Origin: Lachnospiraceae bacterium | GTDB taxonomy: Bacteria; Bacillota; Clostridia; Lachnospirales; Lachnospiraceae | Direction: 5' to 3' | NCBI GenBank assembly: GCA_017959525.1 | Contig: JAGDAL010000111.1 | Span: 1 to 5,141 of the forward strand | Length of the DNA stretch: 5,141 bases | Part shown: in pieces, positions 1 through 5,141 of the stretch | How positions within the stretch are numbered: position 1 is the stretch's first letter | Layout of the letters: every line of letters begins with the position of its first letter | The notes under the pieces: model-generated | Told to the model about the DNA's origin: nothing | The model's input: only the letters and a program-made list of their open reading frames with translations | The model's database searches: none | Position numbers and translations under genes: made by a program

Positions 1-1104
1 AACGCACAGAGCAGTGCCAGCGGACGATTGAACGAGGCCAACAACGCATATAACGCAGCGGTAGCAAACCGCGATGCCAAAAATCAGGCAGTAGCCACAG
101 CTCAGAGTGCTTATGATTCAGCCAAGAGTGCATACGATGCCGCAGATCCGGCAAACCGCAGCACAGAGGAAGCAGCACTTACCGGTGCCAAGGAAGCATT
201 AGCAGCCGCAAAGGCAGATGCAGAAGCTGCAGAGGCAGCCGTTGCAGAGGCAAAAGCAGGCGTGAATGCTGCGCAGGATAATGTAACTGCAGCTAACAAT
301 GGAGTTACATCTGCACAGCAGACCTTAGATGATGCCAATAAGAATCGTACCAAGACTAATGCAGACAGTGCGGATGCAGTAACTAACAGCAAGCTCGCTG
401 CCGCAAACAGTGCCAGAACCGCAGGAGATGCTGTAACCCAGGCTAAGGAGCAGTTACAGAAAGCAACCATTACCGCTCCGGCTGATGGAATTATTACTGC
501 AGTGAATGTAAAAGCGGGTGATACCTACGCAGGCGGAACCATGATTGTGGTACAGGATGTTTCCGGATTCAAGGTGTCCGCAACCTTAGGACAGTACGAT
601 ATCAGCGACGTATCCAAGGGCTTGGATGCGAAGGTAACCACAGATACCACCGGTTCTGAAGAGATGACCGGTAAAGTAACCTTCGTCTCCCCAACACCGG
701 TTGCACAGGCTTCTCAGACTGCAGAAGGTCAGGCTACCGCAGCAGCTGCAACTAATAACGGATATCCGATTGAGATTACCATCGATAACCCAAGTGACCG
801 CTTACGTATTGGTATGAATGCCAAGGTGACCATCATTATTGATACCAGAACCGGTGCACTTGCGATTCCGTCCGGAGCACTGCAGCAGGACGAGGATGGC
901 AGCTACTATGTAGAAGTTGCAAAAGATGCAGACGGCAACGGTATTGCTGATTCCGAAGACTTTACCAAGGTACCGGTAACCCAGGGATTGGTAACAGATT
1001 ACTATGTTGAAATCAGTGGTGCAGATTTGAAGGAAGGCACGTTTGTTGTGATTCCGGAAGAAGACTTAAGCGATTTGGATGTACCGAGCATTGAATTATT
1101 CTAA
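1..1104 (+). CDS. Membrane fusion (adaptor) protein of a MacA/YknX-like ABC exporter, 5'-truncated
   Basis: The adaptor subunit of a tripartite ABC exporter, expected to be anchored in the cytoplasmic membrane with most of its mass outside. The frame is open to base 1, so the N-terminus (membrane anchor, first lipoyl half and part of the coiled coil) is missing; an in-frame TTG at 28 has no ribosome binding site and is not the start. Of the 367 codons present, residues about 1-154 are an Ala-rich coiled coil. The second lipoyl half follows at about 155-186 (ITAPADGIITAV, then VKAGD), then a beta-barrel-like region to about 285 (SATLGQYDISDV, RIGMNAKVTI) and a C-terminal domain (ALAIPSGAL, TDYYVEISGADLKEG). 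This order matches the HlyD/MacA/YknX family. Two oddities are an Ala/Thr/Gln-rich insertion (bases 691-762) and an EF-hand-like loop (925-960). It lies 11 bp before the ATPase gene. The family call is firm; the substrate is unknown. Confidence 0.9.
   Translation, partial: NAQSSASGRLNEANNAYNAAVANRDAKNQAVATAQSAYDSAKSAYDAADPANRSTEEAALTGAKEALAAAKADAEAAEAAVAEAKAGVNAAQDNVTAANNGVTSAQQTLDDANKNRTKTNADSADAVTNSKLAAANSARTAGDAVTQAKEQLQKATITAPADGIITAVNVKAGDTYAGGTMIVVQDVSGFKVSATLGQYDISDVSKGLDAKVTTDTTGSEEMTGKVTFVSPTPVAQASQTAEGQATAAAATNNGYPIEITIDNPSDRLRIGMNAKVTIIIDTRTGALAIPSGALQQDEDGSYYVEVAKDADGNGIADSEDFTKVPVTQGLVTDYYVEISGADLKEGTFVVIPEEDLSDLDVPSIELF
28..465 (+). other. Region coding for the adaptor's Ala-rich coiled coil
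   Basis: This stretch encodes about 146 residues dominated by Ala with Asn, Asp, Glu, Gln, Lys and Thr and almost no bulky hydrophobics, ending just before the ITAPADG lipoyl motif. A strict seven-residue spacing is visible: V, V, V, V, L at codons 241, 262, 283, 304 and 325. In the first arm, V, Y and Y sit at codons 91, 112 and 133. The only proline (in DAADPANRS, codon 148) probably marks a break or turn. In MacA-type adaptors the lipoyl domain is split by a helical hairpin, and this is that hairpin. The upstream arm is cut by the window edge. The many GCA-rich imperfect repeats in the DNA simply follow from the Ala-rich heptads. Confidence 0.8.
925..960 (+). other. EF-hand/dockerin-like loop in the adaptor protein
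   Basis: Twelve codons read DADGNGIADSED. They place Asp, Asp, Asn, Asp and Asp at loop positions 1, 3, 5, 9 and 12 with Gly at 6, which is the ligand spacing of EF-hand and dockerin calcium loops. The loop lies between strand-like segments (YYVEVA and FTKVPVTQG) in the C-terminal domain, so it is probably a hairpin tip outside the membrane. Calcium binding is inference: acidic Gly/Asn-rich hairpins also occur without metal, and the flanking helices of a full EF-hand are not apparent. Confidence 0.4.
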
Positions 1105-1108
1105 GGAG
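1103..1108 (+). promoter_or_regulatory. Ribosome binding site of the ABC ATPase gene, overlapping the adaptor stop
   Basis: AAGGAG lies 7 bases before the ATG at 1116 and shares its first two bases with the TAA stop of the adaptor gene (1102-1104). Ribosomes finishing the adaptor therefore end directly on the next gene's binding site, which suggests coupled translation. Confidence 0.8.
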
Positions 1109-1115
1109 AAAAAGA

Positions 1116-1826
1116 ATGGATACGCGACTATTAATTGATGCAAAAAATATCATAAAGCGGTTCAATGTCGGCCAGGAAAACGAGCTGGAAATTCTCCACG
1201 GAATTGATTTGCAGGTCAAGGAAGGCGAGTTTGTCTCCATCGTCGGAAGTTCCGGATCCGGTAAGTCAACCTTGATGAATATCGTTGGAATCTTGGATAA
1301 GCCGACGGAGGGTTCCTATCTTCTAGACGGAATTGATGTCTGCGCTGCAAAAGATGTGGAATTATCCCATATTCGAAATCGGAAAATCGGATTTGTTTTT
1401 CAGACCTATAACCTGATAGCAAGAACCAATGCGGTTGCCAATGTAGAACTGCCACTGCTCTATGCAGGCGTTGGGATGAAGGAACGCAAGGAACGGGCAG
1501 AAGAACTCTTAGAGTTGGTTGGCATGCAGGACCGTATGCTTCATACACCGGATGAATTGTCCGGAGGACAGAAGCAGCGTGTGGCCATTGCCAGAGCATT
1601 GGCCAACAACCCGTCCATTATTCTGGCGGATGAGCCAACCGGTGCCTTGGATTCCAAGACCGGACGAACCGTTATGGATTTGTTCCACAAGCTCCACGAA
1701 GAGCGTGGTATTACCATCGTTCTCATCACCCACTCCAATGAGTTGGCGGAAGAGACCCAGAGACTGTTGACCTTGAAGGATGGACTGATCATTGCAGAAC
1801 GGAAAGGAGCGACTTATGCTGCTTGA
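1116..1826 (+). CDS. ABC transporter ATP-binding protein, MacB/LolD/YknY type
   Basis: The ATPase that powers the exporter, acting as a dimer on the cytoplasmic face of the permease. All nucleotide-binding motifs are intact in the 236 residues: Walker A GSSGSGKST (44-52), Q-loop Gln96 in FVFQTYNL, signature LSGGQ (148-152), Walker B ILADEP with Asp172 and catalytic Glu173, D-loop ALDS (177-180) and switch His206 in LITH. The length is typical of the LolD/MacB-NBD/YknY family, and the sequence around Walker A (STLMNIVGILDKPTEG) is characteristic of this group. The ATG at 1116 is supported by AAGGAG 7 bases upstream. The ATPase is separate from the permease, as in Gram-positive YknYZ-type systems and unlike Gram-negative MacB, where the two are fused. 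Its last 11 bp overlap the permease gene. Function is confident; substrate is not. Confidence 0.96.
   Translation: MDTRLLIDAKNIIKRFNVGQENELEILHGIDLQVKEGEFVSIVGSSGSGKSTLMNIVGILDKPTEGSYLLDGIDVCAAKDVELSHIRNRKIGFVFQTYNLIARTNAVANVELPLLYAGVGMKERKERAEELLELVGMQDRMLHTPDELSGGQKQRVAIARALANNPSIILADEPTGALDSKTGRTVMDLFHKLHEERGITIVLITHSNELAEETQRLLTLKDGLIIAERKGATYAA
1803..1809 (+). promoter_or_regulatory. Ribosome binding site fixing the permease start at 1816
   Basis: AAAGGAG, inside the 3' end of the ATPase gene, stands 6 bases before the ATG at 1816. The more upstream in-frame TTG at 1792 has no such site and would add eight charged residues ahead of the conserved MLLENIRLAI start, so 1816 is preferred. 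Confidence 0.85.
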
Positions 1827-3093
1827 GAATATCAGACTGGCAATCCTGGCATTAAAAGCCAATAAGCTACGTACCTTTTTAACGATGCTTGGTATTATCA
1901 TCGGTCTGGCTTCCGTGGTGATGATTATGACCATCGGAAATGCCATGAACAATATGGTCAATAGCCAGATCGGCGACATTGGTGCCAACAATTTTTACCT
2001 ATTTGTAAACATGAGATCCGTCGATGCAGAAGGGAATGAGATTAACTATGAGACAGCCAGAGGCATGAAGTCTTCCGATTATATTACCAAGGAAATGTTG
2101 GAAGATATTCAGGCCAAGTATCAGGACAAAATTGATGGAATTTCCATATTCCTACCGCTGGGCAGTACCAAGATTGAAAAAGGTAAGGATTCCGCGAAGA
2201 TTAAAATCTATGGATCGAATCCGATGGCAATCAAGAGCGAAAACTTAAAATTATTGGCAGGAAGCACCTTCGCTGCCGGAGATTACAGCAGAGGGAGCAA
2301 TGTCTGCCTGGTGTCCGATCGTTATGTGAATGTGCTCTATGGCGGAGATGTGAACGCTGCACTTGGTGAAAATGTAGAGGCAGCCATCGATGGCAAGTAT
2401 TCTACTTACACCATCACCGGTGTTTACGAGTACAATGCCAAGAGCATGGGCATGGCCGGTGTGTCAGATAAGGATCTGGAGACGGAGTGTTATGTGCCAC
2501 TTCGTGCAGCAGTACAGCAGAATCCTAAAATTACGGAAAATATCCAGGAGATTACCCTGGTAGCTTCCGAGGGCAATGATCCGACCATCACTGCGGCACA
2601 GATTGCAAAATACCTGAATGAAAGATATTATAAAAATAACGATACCTATGAACTGTATCCATACAGCTTGAAGCAGGAAGCAGAGTCCTTGCAGAAGGTG
2701 TTAAACTCCGTGAAGTTAGCCTTTTTGGCAGTGGGTGCCATTTCCTTGTTGGTTGGTGGTATCGGTGTTATGAATATCATGATTGTATCGATTGTGGAGC
2801 GTACCAGAGAAATTGGTACCCGTAAGGCATTAGGTGCGACCAACGGCTCCATTCGGTTACAGTTTATTACAGAATCCATGGTGGTCTGCCTGGTGGGCGG
2901 TGCCATCGGAATCACTCTGGGAGTTCTACTGGGGCAGGTGGTCAGCGTACTTCTTGGCGCCAGCGGAATGCCAAGCGTGTTAGGTATATTGGGATGCTTG
3001 TTGTTCTCCATGGCATTCGGTGTGTTCTTCGGATACTATCCGGCCAACCGTGCAGCTAAGCTGAACCCAATCGAAGCATTACGTTACGAATAA
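1816..3093 (+). CDS. ABC transporter permease, MacB/FtsX (YknZ) type
   Basis: The membrane subunit of the exporter. The 425 residues from the ATG at 1816 have the MacB layout: a short cytoplasmic N-terminus (MLLENIRLAI), a first membrane helix at about 21-43 (FLTMLGIIIGLASVV), and a large extracellular MacB-type core domain at about 45-295. Three more helices follow at about 301-325, 353-380 and 386-407, forming the C-terminal FtsX domain. Family hallmarks are visible: GGIGVMNIMIVSIVERTREIG (314-334), the coupling segment RKALGAT (336-342) and the terminal PANRAAKLNPIEALRYE (409-425). MacB-type permeases use ATP-driven movement of the extracellular domain to push substrate into the adaptor rather than moving it across the lipid bilayer. 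The gene overlaps the ATPase by 11 bp, indicating coupled translation. The length is normal and nothing appears broken. The substrate cannot be read from sequence. Confidence 0.95.
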   Translation: MLLENIRLAILALKANKLRTFLTMLGIIIGLASVVMIMTIGNAMNNMVNSQIGDIGANNFYLFVNMRSVDAEGNEINYETARGMKSSDYITKEMLEDIQAKYQDKIDGISIFLPLGSTKIEKGKDSAKIKIYGSNPMAIKSENLKLLAGSTFAAGDYSRGSNVCLVSDRYVNVLYGGDVNAALGENVEAAIDGKYSTYTITGVYEYNAKSMGMAGVSDKDLETECYVPLRAAVQQNPKITENIQEITLVASEGNDPTITAAQIAKYLNERYYKNNDTYELYPYSLKQEAESLQKVLNSVKLAFLAVGAISLLVGGIGVMNIMIVSIVERTREIGTRKALGATNGSIRLQFITESMVVCLVGGAIGITLGVLLGQVVSVLLGASGMPSVLGILGCLLFSMAFGVFFGYYPANRAAKLNPIEALRYE

Positions 3094-3101
3094 ATTCTAT
3101 G

Positions 3102-3108
3102 AGAGGAG
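3102..3108 (+). promoter_or_regulatory. Ribosome binding site of the response regulator gene
   Basis: AGAGGAG lies 7 bases before the ATG at 3116, in the 22-bp gap after the permease stop. The gap holds no inverted repeat that could be a terminator, so the regulator is probably transcribed with the exporter genes. The site supports independent, efficient initiation here. Confidence 0.8.
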
Positions 3109-3115
3109 CCTTGCG

Positions 3116-3826
3116 ATGGCTGACAAAGTCTATACCATACTAATTGCTGAGGACGATGCGGACATCGTAGAGCTCCTCAAATTATATTTGGAAAATGCCG
3201 GATACCGGGTGTTGGCAGCAGGAGACGGGGTGGAAGCCTACGACATTCTGCAGCACAACGACGTGGATCTGGCCCTGTTGGATATTATGATGCCTCGGAT
3301 GAACGGGTATGAACTGACCAAGAAGATTCGAGAGTCCAATAATATTCCGATTATTATCCTATCTGCCAAAAACCGGGACAGCGACAAGATTTTGGGACTG
3401 GACTTAGGCGCGGATGATTACCTGGCGAAGCCCTTTAACCCCTTGGAAGTGGTGGCCAGAGTCAATTCCAACCTGCGTCGGTTCTATCGATTGAATGACG
3501 CTGCGGCAGATACGAACGCATCCAAAATTCTTCGTGTGGGAGCCTTGGAGCTACACGGCGATTCCTTACAGCTCTTTCGGGATGGGGAAGAGATTCCGTT
3601 GACCCCGACAGAGTACAAGATTCTGGCCATGCTGATGGAGCATCCGGGTCACGTATTCACCAAGGTTCAGATTTATGAGAACGTGAAGGGTGAATACTTC
3701 GAGAGCGACGATAATACCATGATGGTACATATCTCCAAGCTACGGGAGAAGATTGAGGAGGATAGCAAGAACCCGAAATATCTGAAGACAGTGCGGGGAC
3801 TTGGTTATAAAATCGAGAAACAATGA
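3116..3826 (+). CDS. Two-component response regulator, OmpR/PhoB family
   Basis: A DNA-binding response regulator, active in the cytoplasm and expected to be phosphorylated by the kinase encoded next. The receiver domain spans about residues 6-122: acidic pocket Glu12-Asp13-Asp14, phospho-acceptor Asp56 in LLDIMMPRMNG, Ser83 in ILSAKNRD, and Lys105 in the conserved LAKPFNPLE, with Tyr102 at the switch position. An Ala/Asp/Asn-rich linker (127-137) leads to a winged-helix domain (about 138-234) with LTPTEYKIL (162-170), recognition-helix region NTMMVHISKLREKI (200-213) and the closing TVRGLGYKIE (225-234). At 236 residues it is full length. The last 4 bp overlap the kinase start (ATGA). Such regulators usually bind direct repeats upstream of their own transporter operon; that promoter would lie outside this window. 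No key residue is missing. Confidence 0.96.
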   Translation: MADKVYTILIAEDDADIVELLKLYLENAGYRVLAAGDGVEAYDILQHNDVDLALLDIMMPRMNGYELTKKIRESNNIPIIILSAKNRDSDKILGLDLGADDYLAKPFNPLEVVARVNSNLRRFYRLNDAAADTNASKILRVGALELHGDSLQLFRDGEEIPLTPTEYKILAMLMEHPGHVFTKVQIYENVKGEYFESDDNTMMVHISKLREKIEEDSKNPKYLKTVRGLGYKIEKQ

Positions 3827-4836
3827 AACAGTGTTTGAAGTTGAAAAAACGGAAAAATCTATACATGCGCCTGATTGGTAGTTATATCTTTTTCATGTTC
3901 CTGGTTGGCTTGATTTTTCTAGGAACGTTGTTGGAACTGATGCACATCACGGACCATTACTACGATGATATCGACTATATGAGTCTGACGGCAGAACAGC
4001 TCGATGCCATGCAAAAGCAAATCGATGAAATCATTGCCATGGCATTTTTCATTATGATTTTGGCGTTCCTGCTGTTGGCGGTGATTTTCGCTGTGGTGAT
4101 GGGACGACGGATTCACAGGGAAGAACGGGCAATCGAAGCAGCCAGACAGAAAATGCTGGCGGATATTTCCCATGATTTGAAGACTCCGATTACGGTCATC
4201 CAGGGCTATAGCAAAGCCATTGTGGATGGCATGGTTTCGGAAGAGAACATGGATAAGTACTTAAACACCATCTATCAGAAGTCCAATCGCCTGGCAGACT
4301 TGATCAATGAATTCTATCAGTACAGCCGATTGGAACACCCGGAATTCCAGCTGACCCTAGAGCCGGGAGACCTCTCGGAATATGTCAGAGAGTATGTGGC
4401 CGGCAAGTATGAGGAGTTGGAAGTGGCAGGATATCAGCTGGATGTGGATATTCCGGAACGACCCATCTATATGCCGTTTGATCATGTAGAATTGTCTCGC
4501 GTGTTTGAGAATATCATTACCAACACCATTCGACATAATCCGGCACCAACGACCATTTATGTCAGTATGGAATTCCTGCGGGAGAAGCATCAGGTTCGGA
4601 TTCGCTTGGGCGATGACGGCGAGGGAATTCCGGAGGAGATTCGGGAACATATCTTTGAACCTTTTGTTGTGGGAGACGAATCCCGAAACAGCAAGCATGG
4701 AACCGGCTTGGGACTATCGGTAGCCAAGCGGGTCGTAGTGGCACACGGCGGAACCATCCGCTTGTTACCGACGACGGAGACCTCATGGTCTACCATGTAT
4801 GAAATCATTCTACCGATGAACAGGGGGAGCCTATGA
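3823..4836 (+). CDS. Membrane sensor histidine kinase (HisKA/HATPase_c), no HAMP
   Basis: The sensor partner of the preceding regulator. It has two membrane helices (about 17-39 and 70-93) enclosing a short acidic extracellular loop (41-69). Only about 23 residues separate helix 2 from the phosphorylated His117 in ISHDLKTPI, so there is no room for a HAMP domain. The ATPase domain is complete: N-box FENIITNTIRHNP (Asn230, Asn234), G1 DDGEGIP (264-270), F-box FEPF (278-281) and G2 HGTGLGLS (292-299). At 337 residues it belongs to the compact sensors often found beside Firmicute ABC exporters, though its loop is longer than in true BceS-type intramembrane sensors. The ATG at 3823 overlaps the regulator stop (ATGA) and has no good ribosome binding site, so translation is probably coupled. 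An in-frame ATG at 3865, just before the first helix, is an alternative start. The signal sensed is unknown. Confidence 0.94.
   Translation: MKQCLKLKKRKNLYMRLIGSYIFFMFLVGLIFLGTLLELMHITDHYYDDIDYMSLTAEQLDAMQKQIDEIIAMAFFIMILAFLLLAVIFAVVMGRRIHREERAIEAARQKMLADISHDLKTPITVIQGYSKAIVDGMVSEENMDKYLNTIYQKSNRLADLINEFYQYSRLEHPEFQLTLEPGDLSEYVREYVAGKYEELEVAGYQLDVDIPERPIYMPFDHVELSRVFENIITNTIRHNPAPTTIYVSMEFLREKHQVRIRLGDDGEGIPEEIREHIFEPFVVGDESRNSKHGTGLGLSVAKRVVVAHGGTIRLLPTTETSWSTMYEIILPMNRGSL
4822..4829 (+). promoter_or_regulatory. Ribosome binding site of the kinase-like gene
   Basis: A purine run, AGGGGGAG, inside the last codons of the sensor kinase gene precedes the ATG at 4833. The spacing is 3 to 5 bases depending on which part pairs with 16S rRNA, which is rather short. 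It supports the start at 4833 and an ATGA stop-start overlap. Confidence 0.65.
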
Positions 4837-5141
4837 TAATTACGGTGAGTCGAGAATTCGGAAGCGGTGGTCGAGAAGTAGGAAAGCGTTTGGCGGACAA
4901 GCTGAACTTAACCTATATTGACCGCGAGATTGTAACCACCATTGCCAATGAGAACAACATGCAGGAAGAAGTGGTAGAGGAGACCTTGAACCAAGGAATT
5001 CTTCCGCAGATTCCTTTGCATTATGGACGCAGCTTCTATTATTACCAGAATCTGCCGAATCCACAGACCCATCTGATGTCCAGACAGCAGAGCCTACTGA
5101 AGGAATTTGCGGACCGCGGGAACTGTCTGATTGTTGGACGT
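4833..5141 (+). CDS. Cytidylate-kinase-like protein (N-terminal part, cut by window end)
   Basis: The frame is open for 103 codons to the window edge. It starts MIITVSREFGSGGREVGKRL and continues with LNLTYIDREIV (25-35) and ADRGNCLIVGR (93-103). These match the cytidylate-kinase-like family (the Pfam group I know as Cytidylate_kin2), widespread in Clostridia and mostly uncharacterised. They resemble the nucleotide-binding start of CMP kinase, but the loop reads FGSGGRE where true CMP kinases have GSGKST, so the usual P-loop lysine and Ser/Thr appear replaced. Family members are roughly 200 residues long, so about half is shown. The ATG overlaps the sensor kinase stop (ATGA, 4833-4836), tying its translation to the two-component system. 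Whether it phosphorylates CMP, another substrate or nothing cannot be told; essential CMP kinase (cmk) is a different, canonical protein. Confidence 0.85.
   Translation, partial: MIITVSREFGSGGREVGKRLADKLNLTYIDREIVTTIANENNMQEEVVEETLNQGILPQIPLHYGRSFYYYQNLPNPQTHLMSRQQSLLKEFADRGNCLIVGR

Noticed and set aside
28..30. TTG at 28 as the adaptor start
   Set aside because: The frame is open to base 1 with the same coiled-coil composition, no ribosome binding site is present, and the required membrane anchor would be missing.
181..330. Imperfect GCA-rich direct repeats resembling a tandem repeat array
   Set aside because: They vary at the DNA level and follow Ala-rich protein heptads. There is no constant repeat-spacer structure, so this is neither CRISPR nor a satellite.
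111..470. Minus-strand open frame of 119 codons opposite the adaptor coiled coil
   Set aside because: It is a mirror of the GCA/GCT-rich coding repeats on the plus strand, giving Ala/Ser/Leu-rich nonsense, and has no evident ribosome binding site or family match.
1792..1815. TTG at 1792 as an upstream start for the permease
   Set aside because: No ribosome binding site precedes it, while AAAGGAG sits 6 bases before the ATG at 1816 and the conserved N-terminus begins there.
1509..1991. Minus-strand open frame of 160 codons across the ATPase-permease junction
   Set aside because: It lies antisense to two intact genes with conserved motifs and shows no recognisable domain.
3094..3115. Possible terminator or promoter between permease and response regulator
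   Set aside because: The 22-bp gap contains the ribosome binding site and no inverted repeat or T-run. I saw no convincing -35/-10 pair in the flanking sequence.
4309..5001. Six GAATTC sites (4309, 4342, 4570, 4625, 4854, 4996), three within GGAATTCC, and none noticed earlier in the window
   Set aside because: Four are in-frame GAA-TTC (Glu-Phe) codon pairs and two are GGA-ATT-C (Gly-Ile) in a different codon phase, so the cluster fits protein sequence and codon choice. Spacing is irregular with no operator-like arrangement.

Overview
The window is a single unbroken run of plus-strand genes. It reads as part of one operon from a Gram-positive (monoderm) Firmicute, most likely a gut-type Clostridia/Lachnospiraceae relative. 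This placement is inference. It rests on strong AGGAG-type ribosome binding sites, moderate GC, a MacAB-like exporter with ATPase and permease on separate genes and no outer-membrane channel gene in view, and a cytidylate-kinase-like protein of a kind common in Clostridia. No rRNA or other marker fixes the species.

Layout: (1) bases 1-1104 hold the C-terminal part of a membrane fusion (adaptor) protein whose start lies upstream of the window. (2) 1116-1826 is a MacB/LolD-type ABC ATPase. (3) 1816-3093 is the partner MacB/FtsX-type permease. (4) 3116-3826 is an OmpR-family response regulator. (5) 3823-4836 is a sensor histidine kinase. (6) 4833 to the window end is the N-terminal half of a cytidylate-kinase-like protein. 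Genes 2-3 overlap by 11 bp; genes 4-5 and 5-6 each overlap by 4 bp (ATGA). The only gaps are 11 bp (1105-1115) and 22 bp (3094-3115), and each contains or abuts a ribosome binding site. There is no stretch without a gene long enough to hold a promoter, terminator, RNA gene or mobile element, and none was seen.

How they work together (inference from family knowledge): the adaptor, ATPase and permease should form a tripartite MacAB/YknXYZ-like exporter in the cytoplasmic membrane, probably for a peptide, antibiotic or other amphipathic compound. The two-component system next to it probably senses the substrate or envelope stress and controls this operon. The kinase-like gene is tied to the sensor by a start-stop overlap, and its role there is unknown.

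No clearly new system is evident. The points most worth a second look are the coupled kinase-like gene with its altered P-loop, the strongly acidic extracellular loop of a sensor that lacks a HAMP domain, the very long Ala-rich coiled coil of the adaptor, and a dockerin/EF-hand-like loop in the adaptor's C-terminal domain.
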